A stretch of DNA of 64,000 bases from Lysobacteraceae bacterium CU05-9 (GTDB lineage Bacteria > Pseudomonadota > Gammaproteobacteria > Xanthomonadales > Xanthomonadaceae). Where the stretch lies: assembly GCA_007556525.1 (NCBI GenBank), contig SWJS01000007.1, positions 62,001 through 126,000 of the forward strand, in the 5' to 3' direction. This document shows, piece after piece, positions 36,246 to 45,812 of this stretch. Within the stretch, counting starts at the first letter, position 1. Each line of letters begins with the position of its first letter. The notes under the pieces were generated by a model. It worked only from the letters and a program-made list of their open reading frames with translations, was not told the origin of the DNA and ran no database searches. Made by a program: the position numbers and the translations under genes.

Positions 36246-37154
36246 TCATGGTTTCAACAAAAACTCCAGCGGCACATTAAGTCTCTTATTCCACGATGTT
36301 TCGTCGTGGGCCGCGCCTTCAAACTTGCGAGTGATCCAATTCGAGCCTTGCGTGTAGCCCTTTGCTTGCATCACTTGATCCATTTGAATTTGGTATGGCC
36401 CGTACGGCGCATCGATCGTCTCCGTGCCGTAATCGAAGTAGATGCGATGGGTCTTGGGGCTTGGTAAATTTTTTCGCAAGTATTTGATCATTGCACCGTC
36501 GCCAACCGGCCAGTGCGTGGAGACCGCTGCAACCGCACCGAACACATCCGGATAATCAGCAATGGCGTACAGGGAGATCAGGCCACCCATCGATGATCCC
36601 ATCATGTAAGTGCTTTCACGATTGGACTGCGTCCGGTAATGCGAATCGATGAAGGGCTTGAGTTCCTTGACGATGAACTTCAGATACTCATCGCTGAGGA
36701 TTTGATCTTTCATCACCGCAGGTCGGTCCGGCAACACTTGAATCGATACACCCTCGACCGCCTTGCGTGGCATGTACTCTTCGAAGCGCTTATCCGTTTG
36801 ATCAATGCCAACGACGATGGCGCTGCGGACTTTGCCTTCCTTGATGAGCTTGGTCATGACGTCATCAACTTCCCATGACTGTTGGTTCCAGGTGGTGCTG
36901 GCGTCCCAGAGATTTTTGCCATCATGCATGTAGATGACAGGAAACCGTTTGTTGACGTCGCTGAAGTAATCCGCTGGCAGCCAGACCTGTACATTGCGTT
37001 TCTCAACGAACTTCGATGGAAACAACGGATAAGGATCGAGCTTGCCGACGATACCCGGTGGTTGCTCGCCCGCAATCGGTGCCATGTAATCTCCCTGAAT
37101 CATCGGCGTGCACGCGGAGAGAGTCAGTATCAGGGGCAAAAATAACTTTTTCAT
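36246..37154 (-). CDS. esterase-D-type alpha/beta hydrolase lipoprotein
   Basis: A 302-residue secreted hydrolase of the putative esterase (Fes/IroE/esterase D) group. The ATG at 37154 gives a lipoprotein signal with lipobox LSAC. The frame continues to 37301 but would overlap the divergent PhyH gene. The nucleophile elbow is GSSMGG, and the catalytic His is likely in EGAAHDETSW. VIYMHDG is the oxyanion-side segment typical of the family. Possible substrates are esterified sugars or ferric siderophores. It lies between two receptor genes and the PhyH/amylase pair, which suggests it processes an imported or surface-bound ester. Confidence 0.88.
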   Translation of the reverse strand: MKKLFLPLILTLSACTPMIQGDYMAPIAGEQPPGIVGKLDPYPLFPSKFVEKRNVQVWLPADYFSDVNKRFPVIYMHDGKNLWDASTTWNQQSWEVDDVMTKLIKEGKVRSAIVVGIDQTDKRFEEYMPRKAVEGVSIQVLPDRPAVMKDQILSDEYLKFIVKELKPFIDSHYRTQSNRESTYMMGSSMGGLISLYAIADYPDVFGAVAAVSTHWPVGDGAMIKYLRKNLPSPKTHRIYFDYGTETIDAPYGPYQIQMDQVMQAKGYTQGSNWITRKFEGAAHDETSWNKRLNVPLEFLLKP

Positions 37155-37190
37155 GGTTGAACCTGCGGGCGGTAGAGCTAACATAATGAC

Positions 37191-37994
37191 ATGGTCGACA
37201 TAAATTCTCCGTATCCGATTACCGCCGAACACGTTGAGCAATTTACGCGGGATGGCTTCATCCAATTGCGCAATGTGCTGAGCGCCGAAACCTTGCAGCA
37301 TTACGGCGAGGTCATTACGCGTAAGACAATCGAGCTAAACACGCAGACTGTACCAATGGAGGAACGCAGTACTTATGACAGGGCATTTTTGCAGGTCATG
37401 AATTTGTGGCGCGAAGATGCGACCGTTAAAGATTTCGTATTAGGTCAGCGTCTAGGACAAATTGCGGCTGCGTTGCTCGGCGTCCGCGGCGTGCGGCTCT
37501 ACCACGATCAATCGCTGTACAAAGAACCGGGCGGTGGCATCACGCCTGCCCATGCGGATCAATACTACTGGCCACTTGCCTCGGACCGCACGGTCACTGC
37601 ATGGATCCCTTTGCAAAAGGTGCCCATGAACATGGGTCCACTCGCATTTTTTGCAGGGAGCCAAGGTGTCGAATTCGGTCGAGATCTCGGCATCTCCGAC
37701 GAAAGCGAACGCGCGATCACGGCGAACATGGAAGCTTCCGGTTTCGAAATCATCAACGAGCCATTCGATCTGGGCGATGTGAGCTTTCACCTTGGATGGA
37801 CATTCCACCGTGCGGGTCCAAACATATCGGAGACGCCACGGTCCGTGATGACCATCATCTACATGGATGAGGACATGGTTCTGAAATATCCCGAAAATCA
37901 TATGCAGGTTAATGACTGGAACGCGTGGTGCCCCGGCGCAGAAGTCGGTGAGATCATCCATACGGAATTAAACCCAGTGATTTACTCAGCATGA
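37191..37994 (+). CDS. phytanoyl-CoA dioxygenase (PhyH) family protein
   Basis: An Fe(II)/2-oxoglutarate-dependent oxygenase of 267 residues. The iron-binding HxD is seen in PAHADQYYW (about residue 121) and the distal His in FHLGWTFHRAGPN (about residue 204), followed by the Arg region in ETPRSVMT. The substrate is unknown, as the family acts on fatty acyl, sugar and natural-product substrates. No clear ribosome site precedes the ATG. Its last four bases overlap the amylase start, so the two proteins are made together. It is divergent from the esterase with 36 bases between. Confidence 0.9.
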   Translation: MVDINSPYPITAEHVEQFTRDGFIQLRNVLSAETLQHYGEVITRKTIELNTQTVPMEERSTYDRAFLQVMNLWREDATVKDFVLGQRLGQIAAALLGVRGVRLYHDQSLYKEPGGGITPAHADQYYWPLASDRTVTAWIPLQKVPMNMGPLAFFAGSQGVEFGRDLGISDESERAITANMEASGFEIINEPFDLGDVSFHLGWTFHRAGPNISETPRSVMTIIYMDEDMVLKYPENHMQVNDWNAWCPGAEVGEIIHTELNPVIYSA

Positions 37995-39478
37995 TCAAGC
38001 GCATTCTATTTGCAACGCTTCTCGCGTTGAATGCACTGAACGCCAATGCATGGGAACGATTGTCATCATTCAAGGATGAAGCGATTTACCACATTTTCTT
38101 CCGCAGTTTCGCGGACAGTAATGGTGACCGTATTGGTGACTTGAATGGACTGACTTCGAAGTTGGATTACATCAAGTCGCTTGGGATGACATCAATACTG
38201 CTTACGCCGATTCTGCCATCGCCTTTTTATCACAATTACTTTCCGACGGATTTTTACGGAATCGAGAAGTCATACGGAACTCGTGGGGATTATCTGAAGT
38301 TCTTGCGTGAGGCACACAAGCGCGGCTTGAAAGTGTATCTGGATATCGAAATTCAGTATGTCGGTGAAGGTCATCCGTGGTGGACCAAGAACTCAAACCA
38401 TTTGCTTCGACGCAACCACGTGGTGGAACCATTTCTGACGCAAGCCAAATGGGAAAGCTATGACGGTACCTGGCATGGAATCGCGATGATCGACCTTTCG
38501 CGCCCGCAAACGCAGCGCGAAATCGAAAGGGCGATGTTGTTTTGGGCGGATCCACACGGCGACGGAAGCGGTCGTGACGGTGCGGATGGTTTTCGCATCG
38601 ATCACATGATGGATGATTTGGACAATAAAGGCGTGACCAAAAACCTATTCGCCAACTTGTGGCAACCGATCTTCACAAAGTTGCGTGCGCTGAATCCGGA
38701 GTTTCGCATCATCGGCGAGCAGAGTGATTGGGGCTATGGCAAGGACTGGCTAACCCGTGGCGATGTCGATGCCGTGTTTGCGTTTCCGTTACGCGGTGCG
38801 ATTTTGAAACTTGATCGCGATGGAATCATCAAGGCTCTCCGCGAAACGGCCACGAACACACCTGCAGGAAAGCACCAAATTACGTTTCTCGAAAATCATG
38901 ATACAGACCGCCTGATGTCATCATTGGACAACGATGCGCGCAAAGTGAAGTTGGCAACCATCATCATGCTGTTCTCACCGGGTACACCCCTTCTCTATTA
39001 CGGCGAAGAAATCGGCATGCGCGGAGTAACGCGCAAAGGGACGTTGTCTGATGGCGCCCATGTCCCACTACGCGAAGCCATGCGCTGGAATTCGAGCGAA
39101 ACATCGGGTGGAGCGGCAACTTGGTACCGCGGCGACAGGCTTTCCTGGGATACGCGATACAACCGCAGCCGAGACGGCGTGTCGGTCGAAGAACAATCTC
39201 GAAAGCCCCTCAGTTTGCTCAACTGGCATCGCGCATTTCTGAAGATGCGTAACGAACGTGCGGAGCTACGTCGCGGAGAACTTCGTATCGAATGTCAGAA
39301 AACGCCAGGGCTGCTGTGCATCGAGCGGTCATGGGATGGTCAACGTAGCACGCTGATCGCGAACTTAGGTGATCAACCGATCGACTTGAGAAAGACCCGC
39401 GTTGACATGACAAGTGCGAAGCCGCCAGTCGTGTTGCCTCCTCTGGGTTTCACTACCGTGCACACCCAGATTAACTAA
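37991..39478 (+). CDS. exported GH13 alpha-amylase family enzyme
   Basis: A 495-residue glycoside hydrolase or transglycosidase with a signal peptide (cleavage near ANA-W). The family start AIYHIFFRSFADSNGDRIGD is clear. The catalytic Asp is in DGFRIDHMMDD (about residue 204), the acid Glu in FRIIGEQSDWG (about 242) and the third Asp in FLENHDTDR (about 303). Conserved region I, normally DxVxNH, reads DIEIQYVGEG, so the usual Asn-His that supports calcium and substrate binding is missing. It overlaps PhyH by four bases, and its stop overlaps that of the convergent mgtC by four bases. It is likely periplasmic, acting on an oligosaccharide or glucoside. Confidence 0.92.
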   Translation: MIKRILFATLLALNALNANAWERLSSFKDEAIYHIFFRSFADSNGDRIGDLNGLTSKLDYIKSLGMTSILLTPILPSPFYHNYFPTDFYGIEKSYGTRGDYLKFLREAHKRGLKVYLDIEIQYVGEGHPWWTKNSNHLLRRNHVVEPFLTQAKWESYDGTWHGIAMIDLSRPQTQREIERAMLFWADPHGDGSGRDGADGFRIDHMMDDLDNKGVTKNLFANLWQPIFTKLRALNPEFRIIGEQSDWGYGKDWLTRGDVDAVFAFPLRGAILKLDRDGIIKALRETATNTPAGKHQITFLENHDTDRLMSSLDNDARKVKLATIIMLFSPGTPLLYYGEEIGMRGVTRKGTLSDGAHVPLREAMRWNSSETSGGAATWYRGDRLSWDTRYNRSRDGVSVEEQSRKPLSLLNWHRAFLKMRNERAELRRGELRIECQKTPGLLCIERSWDGQRSTLIANLGDQPIDLRKTRVDMTSAKPPVVLPPLGFTTVHTQIN

Positions 39479-39942
39479 ACTTCCGTCTTGCTTCCGATTT
39501 CGAGTTTCACGAGAACCACGAGTGTGATCAACGTGAAAACCACTGCCATCGCCGCCACACCCCAGTAGCCCAAACCGACGGTAACGCCAACCGCTGCGGT
39601 CATCCAGATGCCGGCCGCAGTCGTGAGTCCCTTGATGTCATGCTCCGCCGAGATTTTCAGGATTGCGCCGCCACCGATGAAGCCGATGCCGGTCGCGAGC
39701 CCTTGAATGATGCGCGAGAGCTCGTCCGAGCCCATGCCAAACTCTTCAGCACCCATGATAAACAGCGCCGCTCCCATCGCCACAAGCATATGAGTTCGCA
39801 AACCCGCAGGCTTGCCGACGTGCTCACGCTGGAAACCGATCGCACCGCCTAGAATCATCGCAGCGAGCAATCGAAAACAGATCCTTCCGATCTCCGCAGA
39901 GTCCGGAAGTCCATGCCAAAATTCACCGACAAAAGAATCCAT
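39475..39942 (-). CDS. MgtC/SapB family membrane protein
   Basis: A 155-residue inner-membrane protein with about four to five helices and the family motifs GGAIGFQREHVGKPAGLRTH, GLATGIGFIGGGAIL and GLTTAAGIWMTAAVGV. Relatives are linked to magnesium limitation and to control of the F-type ATPase, but this short form lacks the C-terminal domain of Salmonella MgtC. It lies five bases after the alcohol dehydrogenase gene. Confidence 0.92.
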   Translation of the reverse strand: MDSFVGEFWHGLPDSAEIGRICFRLLAAMILGGAIGFQREHVGKPAGLRTHMLVAMGAALFIMGAEEFGMGSDELSRIIQGLATGIGFIGGGAILKISAEHDIKGLTTAAGIWMTAAVGVTVGLGYWGVAAMAVVFTLITLVVLVKLEIGSKTEV

Positions 39943-39947
39943 GGCCG

Positions 39948-40994
39948 TTACAACGACTTGCTGTCAATGACGAACCGATACTTCACGTCGTTCTTCACCA
40001 TGCGATCGTAGGCGTTGTCGATGTCCTGGATATCAATCATTTCGATATTGGCGACAATGTTGTGTTTCGCACAAAAGTCCAGCATCTCCTGCGTTTCCGC
40101 GATGCCACCAATCAACGAACCTGCAATGGATCGACGCCCGAAGATCAAATTACCAATGTTCGGTGACGGATGCGGATGCTCCGGAACGCCAACCAACACC
40201 ATCGTGCCATCGCGCTTCAACAATGAGGTAAACGCGTCGAGGTTATGACTTGCCGCAACGGTGTTGAGAATGAAATCAAAACTGCCACGTTGCGCCTTCA
40301 TCTCATCGCCATTGCGCGAGACTACAACTTCATCGGCACCGAGATCCAACGCGTCCTGACGCTTGTTTTCGGAGGTGGTAAATGCAACGACGTGAGCTCC
40401 CATGGCGTGAGCGATTTTGACACCCATATGACCGAGACCACCGATGCCGACCACGCCGACTTTCTGCCCCGGGCCAACCTTCCAATGGCTCAATGGGGAA
40501 TACGTCGTAATACCCGCACACAACAATGGTGCGACGGCGGCGAGTTGATCTTCGGGATGGTTGATTTTCAAAACGAACTTATCGTCCACCACGATATGCG
40601 ATGAGTAGCCGCCTAACGTGTGACCCGGAGCATCTGAAGTGCGACCGTTATAGGTGCCGACGAATCCATTTTCGCAATATTGCTCGAGACCGTCTGCGCA
40701 CGAAGCACAATGCTGGCAACTGTCGACCATGCAGCCCACGCCAACGGTTTCGCCTACTTTGAATTTCGTAACGTCAGAGCCGACCGCCGTGACGTGACCG
40801 ACGATTTCATGCCCGGGAACGCACGGATACTTCGTGCCGCCCCACTCAGAGCGAACCGTGTGCAAATCCGAATGGCAGACTCCGCAGAACGCGATGTCGA
40901 TGGCAACGTCGTGCGGACCGACATCACGACGTGTGATGTCCATGGCTTCAAGTGGTTTGTCGCCGGCGTGGGCGCCGAATGCCTTCGTGTTCAT
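39948..40994 (-). CDS. zinc-dependent NAD(P)-linked alcohol dehydrogenase (CAD/YahK-like)
   Basis: A medium-chain dehydrogenase of 348 residues. The catalytic zinc ligands are in CGVCHSDLH and GHEIVG, and the structural zinc lobe is the four-Cys segment CQHCASCADGLEQYC. The Rossmann motif is GIGGLGHMGVKIAHAMG, followed by TTSENKR, a hint of NADP(H) use. It resembles cinnamyl-alcohol/aldehyde reductases such as YahK, which reduce aldehydes. Neighbours do not specify a pathway. Confidence 0.94.
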   Translation of the reverse strand: MNTKAFGAHAGDKPLEAMDITRRDVGPHDVAIDIAFCGVCHSDLHTVRSEWGGTKYPCVPGHEIVGHVTAVGSDVTKFKVGETVGVGCMVDSCQHCASCADGLEQYCENGFVGTYNGRTSDAPGHTLGGYSSHIVVDDKFVLKINHPEDQLAAVAPLLCAGITTYSPLSHWKVGPGQKVGVVGIGGLGHMGVKIAHAMGAHVVAFTTSENKRQDALDLGADEVVVSRNGDEMKAQRGSFDFILNTVAASHNLDAFTSLLKRDGTMVLVGVPEHPHPSPNIGNLIFGRRSIAGSLIGGIAETQEMLDFCAKHNIVANIEMIDIQDIDNAYDRMVKNDVKYRFVIDSKSL

Positions 40995-41048
40995 GAGTTC
41001 CCTTGTTCAAAAAAATTCTCTACAAGGAAATCATACTCACATTCGCGT

Positions 41049-42047
41049 TTAATCCGCGTAACCGGCTTCCATGGCGGAACGGTCTGCGTGATACGACGAA
41101 CGCACCAATGGACCCGAAGCGACGTGCTGGAAGCCCAGGGCATAACCGAACTCTTCGAGTTCCTTGAACTCTTCCGGCGTCCAGTAACGCATGACCGGAT
41201 GGTGATGCGCCGATGGCTGCAAGTACTGACCAATCGTGATCATGTCGACATCATGCTCGCGCAAGTCACGCAACGTCTGCTGCACTTGCTCCATCGTTTC
41301 GCCCAAGCCAAGCATGACACCCGACTTCGTTGCAACGTCAGGATGCTGCGCCTTGAATCGCTTCAACAACGTCAACGACCATTGATAGTCGGCGCCTGGA
41401 CGCACGTTGCGATACAGATCCGGAACCGTTTCGATGTTGTGGTTAAACACATCCGGTGGCGCATCCGCAAAAATCTCCAACGCCCGGTCCATCCGTCCCT
41501 TGCCACGGAAATCCGGGGTGAGGACTTCAATCTTGGTCTTCGGCGAATGCGTGCGGATCTCATGAATACACGTCGCGAAATGCCCTGCACCACCGTCACG
41601 CAAATCATCGCGATCAACCGACGTCACGACGACATACTTCAATGCCATGTCCTTGATCGTCAACGCAAGCTTCAATGGCTCCGCCTGATCCGGCGGCTTC
41701 GGACGGCCATGCGCGACATCGCAGAACGAACAGCGGCGCGTGCAGACTTCACCGAGAATCATGAAGGTCGCGGTACCATGCGAAAAACACTCATGGATAT
41801 TCGGACACGACGCTTCTTCGCAAACCGTCACCAACGAATTGGCACGCAGCTTCTCTTTCAGCTTCTCGACTGCATTCCCCGTCGGCAAACGCACGCGAAT
41901 CCAGGATGGCTTACGCAACGTTTCAACTTGCTGGAATTGCACGGGTGAGCGCGCGATCTTGTCTTCCGCAACTTGCTTCACGCCCTCTTCCAAAGGCGCG
42001 GTGAGATTCAATGGGATGGACTTGCTGACAGGATTGGTCGTAGACAC
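41049..42047 (-). CDS. lipA: lipoyl synthase LipA
   Basis: Radical SAM enzyme that inserts two sulfurs into octanoyl groups on lipoyl domains. The 332 residues hold both cluster motifs: the auxiliary [12 protein letters not shown] and the radical [13 protein letters not shown]. The RSSYHAD motif near the C-terminus supplies the serine ligand of the auxiliary cluster. It follows lipB by 12 bases. Confidence 0.98.
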   Translation of the reverse strand: MSTTNPVSKSIPLNLTAPLEEGVKQVAEDKIARSPVQFQQVETLRKPSWIRVRLPTGNAVEKLKEKLRANSLVTVCEEASCPNIHECFSHGTATFMILGEVCTRRCSFCDVAHGRPKPPDQAEPLKLALTIKDMALKYVVVTSVDRDDLRDGGAGHFATCIHEIRTHSPKTKIEVLTPDFRGKGRMDRALEIFADAPPDVFNHNIETVPDLYRNVRPGADYQWSLTLLKRFKAQHPDVATKSGVMLGLGETMEQVQQTLRDLREHDVDMITIGQYLQPSAHHHPVMRYWTPEEFKELEEFGYALGFQHVASGPLVRSSYHADRSAMEAGYAD

Positions 42048-42059
42048 TTCAAACTCGAG

Positions 42060-42725
42060 TTATGCGATGACAGGCAACTCGTTCGGCGCTTGATCCAGCG
42101 AAAACCCGAACAATTTCGCCACCTTCTCCAGCAGCACAGGCTTCACTGCGTCGATGCCGGAGGGACCCCCTAAGTCTAACATGCTGGTCACTGCGAGCCC
42201 CTCGTAACCACACGGGTTAATCCGCTGAAACGGCTCCAGATCCATCGCAATATTGAACGCCAAACCATGGAAAGTCCGACCGTGACGGACGCGGATGCCG
42301 AGAGCACCAATCTTGGCATCCCCAACATATACCCCAGGCGCACCTTCACGACGCAGCGCGGTGATATTCCACTCTTCGCACGTATCGATCATCGCCTGCT
42401 CAACCCGACAGACATACTCGCGCACGCTGATGCCCAACCGAATCAAGTCAATCAGCGGATACAAAACGATCTGGCCCGGACCGTGATAAGTCACCTGACC
42501 ACCACGGTCCACTTTGATCACCGGAATATCGCCCGGTGCCAAAACATGTTCCGGCCGCCCCGCCTGCCCCAGCGTAAACACGGGATCATGTTCGACGAGC
42601 CATAGCTCATCTTCCGACTCCGCCGTGCGCGCATCGGTAAATGCCGACATCGCGTGCCACACCGGCTCATAAGCCATGCGGCCCAAATCGCGGACTTTCG
42701 CGTGACGTTGGATTACAGCGTCCAC
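42060..42725 (-). CDS. lipB: octanoyltransferase LipB
   Basis: Transfers octanoate from acyl carrier protein to lipoyl domains, the first step of lipoate assembly. The 221-residue protein has the catalytic Lys in [12 protein letters not shown] and the nucleophilic Cys in [25 protein letters not shown] is the substrate-binding loop. It begins with GTG and overlaps the ybeD end by 13 bases. Confidence 0.97.
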   Translation of the reverse strand: MDAVIQRHAKVRDLGRMAYEPVWHAMSAFTDARTAESEDELWLVEHDPVFTLGQAGRPEHVLAPGDIPVIKVDRGGQVTYHGPGQIVLYPLIDLIRLGISVREYVCRVEQAMIDTCEEWNITALRREGAPGVYVGDAKIGALGIRVRHGRTFHGLAFNIAMDLEPFQRINPCGYEGLAVTSMLDLGGPSGIDAVKPVLLEKVAKLFGFSLDQAPNELPVIA

Positions 42726-42988
42726 TTCACTTCTGGATGACTACGCAGCAACTCATGCGCGAGATCGTATTCTTCACGCGATGCTGCTTCGAACGAAATG
42801 CGCACGGACACATACTTGCCCGTGGACGATTCCTTCCAGCTGATCGATTCCGAAATCAACTTCATTCCGGCTTCTTCGAGCAACTTCGGCAACTCATCCT
42901 GCAAGTTGGCTTCCTTCGCACCCATCGCGCTCAATTCGAACACGCCGGGAAACTGGAACCCTTGTTCGTCGTTGGTTGGCTCGACCAT
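42713..42988 (-). CDS. ybeD: YbeD/DUF493 family protein
   Basis: A 91-residue ferredoxin-like-fold protein ([22 protein letters not shown]). The ATG at 42988 has AGGAG seven bases upstream, whereas the frame extends to 43033 inside dacA. It sits between dacA and lipB, as in enterics and xanthomonads. A regulatory role in lipoate metabolism has been suggested for the family but not shown. Confidence 0.95.
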   Translation of the reverse strand: MVEPTNDEQGFQFPGVFELSAMGAKEANLQDELPKLLEEAGMKLISESISWKESSTGKYVSVRISFEAASREEYDLAHELLRSHPEVKWTL

Positions 42989-42999
42989 TCGAGTACTCC

Positions 43000-44235
43000 T
43001 TAACCTTGGAACCACATCATGATGGAATCCCAAATGCGACGGAAAAAACCACCTTCCGCAACATCTTCCATCGCCACCAATGGAACTTGCGTGACGACCT
43101 TATCGCCTTGCATGACCTTCACCGAACCGACCGATTGGCCTTTCTTGATCGGAGCCACAATCGACTTCTGAATGTCCATGATTGGCTTCAAAGCGCCGGT
43201 TTGTCCGCGTGGCACGACAACGACCAACGGTGTTGCAACGCCAACGTTCAACTGCTGCGCCGCACCCTTGAAAACGCGGGGCGTTGCAATCGCCTTGCCT
43301 GCATCGTAAATCTTGTGCGCTTCAAAGAAGCGGAAGCCCCAGTTCAAAATCGCCAAGCTATCGCTCGAACGCTGTTCCATCGACGTGGAACCCAATACGA
43401 CCGACACCAAACGCATGTCGCCGCGCTTCGCCGACGCCATCAAGCAGTAACCGGCTGCCGCAGTGTGACCAGTCTTAATACCGTCAACGGTGCTATCGCG
43501 CCACAACAACAAGTTGCGGTTCTGTTGCGTGATTGGACCGACCGTGAACTCCTTGATCGAGTTGTACGAATAAGCCTTCGGATAATCGTTCGCAAGCGCG
43601 CGACCGAGCAGTGCCAGATCATATGCAGTGCTGTAATGATTCGCGTCCGGCAAACCGGTTGGATTCATGAAGTGCGTGTTCTTCATGCCGATCTTCGCCG
43701 CGTAGTGATTCATCAAATCCGCGAAAGCTTCCGGCGTACCGGCAACGTGTTCTGCCAGAGCGATCGCGGCATCGTTACCCGACTGCACGACCATACCCTT
43801 GTCCATTTCGATCAATGGTGCAGTTTGATTGACCGGAAAGCCCGAGTACGAGCCATCTGTACCTGCACCGCCTTCGCGCCAGGCGCGCTCGGTCATCATG
43901 ACTTGATCATCTTCCTTCACGCGACCCGCAGCCAACTCAGCGGCAATCACATAAGCCGTCATGACTTTCGTGATGCTTGCAGGCTCTAAACGCTCGTTGT
44001 AGTTCTGCCCGGCGAGAATGCGACCACTCGCTGCATCCAGCAAAACCCACGCCGTACCGACGACTGCAGGAGGTGCAGCGATGGTGCCTGGCTGCGTCGA
44101 TTGCGCGGCCGGTGCTGGCGCTGGAATCGGTTGTGGCTTGGGCGGAACGGTTTGAGCGATGGCTGCGCCGATGGCAAGGGTTGCGGTGGCGGCAATGGCG
44201 GCTTTGGCAAGACGCGAGGTCAGGCGATTCTTCAT
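43000..44235 (-). CDS. dacA: D-alanyl-D-alanine carboxypeptidase DacA (PBP5/6 type)
   Basis: Trims pentapeptides of peptidoglycan in the periplasm. The signal peptide precedes a proline-rich linker. The penicillin-binding motifs are ASITK (SxxK), QSGND (SxN) and IKTGHT (KTG). A beta-rich C-terminal domain ends in an amphipathic helix (FFRRIWDSIMMWF) that attaches it to the inner membrane. Starts at 44235 or 44262 are both possible; neither has an ideal ribosome site. Confidence 0.96.
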   Translation of the reverse strand: MKNRLTSRLAKAAIAATATLAIGAAIAQTVPPKPQPIPAPAPAAQSTQPGTIAAPPAVVGTAWVLLDAASGRILAGQNYNERLEPASITKVMTAYVIAAELAAGRVKEDDQVMMTERAWREGGAGTDGSYSGFPVNQTAPLIEMDKGMVVQSGNDAAIALAEHVAGTPEAFADLMNHYAAKIGMKNTHFMNPTGLPDANHYSTAYDLALLGRALANDYPKAYSYNSIKEFTVGPITQQNRNLLLWRDSTVDGIKTGHTAAAGYCLMASAKRGDMRLVSVVLGSTSMEQRSSDSLAILNWGFRFFEAHKIYDAGKAIATPRVFKGAAQQLNVGVATPLVVVVPRGQTGALKPIMDIQKSIVAPIKKGQSVGSVKVMQGDKVVTQVPLVAMEDVAEGGFFRRIWDSIMMWFQG

Positions 44236-44295
44236 AAAACTGGAAATACTCCGCGTCGACATTGCATCGACGGTACAGCGAAAAGGGAATCAATG

Positions 44296-44301
44296 ATTTT
44301 A
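44296..44301 (-). promoter_or_regulatory. candidate -10 box for dacA
   Basis: TAAAAT on the minus strand, 17 bases downstream of a weak TTCCTA -35. It lies between the rlpA terminator hairpin and dacA, where a new transcript would be needed. Confidence 0.35.
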
Positions 44302-44328
44302 GCGGTATTCTGCCTGGATAGGAAATGA

Positions 44329-44353
44329 AAATGCCTGCAATTTGCAGGCATTT
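44329..44353 (-). terminator. hairpin terminator after rlpA
   Basis: AAATGCCTGC and its exact complement form a ten-base-pair stem with a five-base loop. On the minus strand it is followed by a short T-rich tail (TCATTTCC). It lies six bases past the rlpA stop and probably ends the elongation-gene transcript before dacA. Confidence 0.6.
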
Positions 44354-44359
44354 CCGGGA

Positions 44360-45772
44360 TTACATCACGCGTTGCGGTTTCCCTAAACCTAAACGTGAGA
44401 TCTGCTCAATCACTGCATAGGATTCCGCGACCGCAACCGGGCCCACACGTAGCCGCCAAATCTTCGCGCCGGTCGTTGTCATGCCATCTTGCAACATCGC
44501 GCCAGTGATACCCGCGGCGAGCAATCGGTCGCGGGCACTCATCGCATTCGCTTCACTGCTGAAACTTGCGACTTGCAAAATCACTTCACCCGGACCCGGT
44601 GCTGCCGTTGCCGTTGTGACTGCGGAAGCACTCGCAACCATCACTGGCTCGGGTGCCGTCGTGTTCGCAACAGCCTGATCCATCAATTGATCGGTCGTTG
44701 CAGCGATCGGCGCCGCATCGACAGCGCGCGGCTTGCCGGTTGCGATCGTGATTTTCTGCTCCTTCATCCACGCATCGAAGTGATCCGCTGACATCTGCTG
44801 TCCGTTCTGCGACATGTTGAAGCGCGCCGCCTCTGGGCGGAACTCAGGCTTCGCTGCAGGAACCGTCGCCGTCATGACAGCGGCAGAGCTAGTGACGACT
44901 GCGGTGGTCGATGTGGCGGGTACCACAGTTGGCGACGCAGTCGTGACGGTAGCACTCGTTGATACTGCGGCGGCCGGCACGTAGACCGGTGCTGCCGGTT
45001 GCGACGGTAACGTCGCTTGCGCGATGACGTTTGGATTTGCTTTGGCCATCAACGGGTTCGATGCGTACGACGGTCCCGTTGGCTGCAACGCCTCAACGCT
45101 CACGCGACCGGTGCCCTTGGCAACGATGCCGATCTTGGTTGCTGCAGCGAGGCTCAAGTCAACGACGCGACCGTCATGAAACGGCCCGCGATCATTGACG
45201 CGAACGACAACACTCTGTCCGTTATCGAGATTCGTGATGCGCGCGAAACTTGGAATCGGCAGCGACTTGTGTGCCGCACTGAACGCGTACATGTCATACA
45301 CCTCACGGTTGGAGGTGAGGCGGCCGTGGAATTTTTTGCCGTAGTAAGAAGCCAGACCGACTTCCTTGAAGCCGCGCGTATCATCCATCACGCGATATTC
45401 CTTGCCGAGCACCGTATACGACGGTTTGTTGCCGATCGCCGAGCGCTCCAGATGCACGACGTCAGGCTCCGGAATCAAATGCGCATCAACGGTGATGCCT
45501 GCGATGCTGTCCTTGACGCCTGGCTTATACAAACCACCTGCGACGTAATTTCCACGCGTCGATGGATCTTCCACGGCAGGCGCATACGGCGAAACTTTCT
45601 TCGGAGTTTCCGGGAAGTTGTGCGTCACATGCGGAACGATCGAACCATCCAGAATCGATTGTGGGTCGGCCGTCGATTCAGCCGGTGCACTCGCAGTATT
45701 GGTTGGAACCGTTTGACATGCAGCCAATGCAAACGCAAGGGCGGAAATGGAACCTAATTGAAGTCGACGCAT
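44360..45772 (-). CDS. rlpA: RlpA septal ring lipoprotein with SPOR domain
   Basis: An outer-membrane lipoprotein of 470 residues. The lipobox is LAAC near residue 19. The double-psi beta-barrel domain (about 135-230) has GLASYYGKKFHGRLTSN and VVRVNDRGPFHDGRVVDLS, with the catalytic-type Asp and His of RlpA lytic transglycosylases. A long Ala/Thr/Val-rich linker (about 265-390) leads to the C-terminal SPOR domain (ILQVASFSSEANAMSARDRL to the end), which binds peptide-free septal peptidoglycan. Confidence 0.95.
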   Translation of the reverse strand: MRRLQLGSISALAFALAACQTVPTNTASAPAESTADPQSILDGSIVPHVTHNFPETPKKVSPYAPAVEDPSTRGNYVAGGLYKPGVKDSIAGITVDAHLIPEPDVVHLERSAIGNKPSYTVLGKEYRVMDDTRGFKEVGLASYYGKKFHGRLTSNREVYDMYAFSAAHKSLPIPSFARITNLDNGQSVVVRVNDRGPFHDGRVVDLSLAAATKIGIVAKGTGRVSVEALQPTGPSYASNPLMAKANPNVIAQATLPSQPAAPVYVPAAAVSTSATVTTASPTVVPATSTTAVVTSSAAVMTATVPAAKPEFRPEAARFNMSQNGQQMSADHFDAWMKEQKITIATGKPRAVDAAPIAATTDQLMDQAVANTTAPEPVMVASASAVTTATAAPGPGEVILQVASFSSEANAMSARDRLLAAGITGAMLQDGMTTTGAKIWRLRVGPVAVAESYAVIEQISRLGLGKPQRVM

Positions 45773-45812
45773 AAGATTTTAGCCTTTGATTTCGACAAAA
45801 AGTCTCTGGAAT

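Noticed and set aside
40680-41948. 422-residue open frame on the plus strand
   Set aside because: Antisense to the alcohol dehydrogenase and lipA genes, with Arg/His-rich shadow composition.
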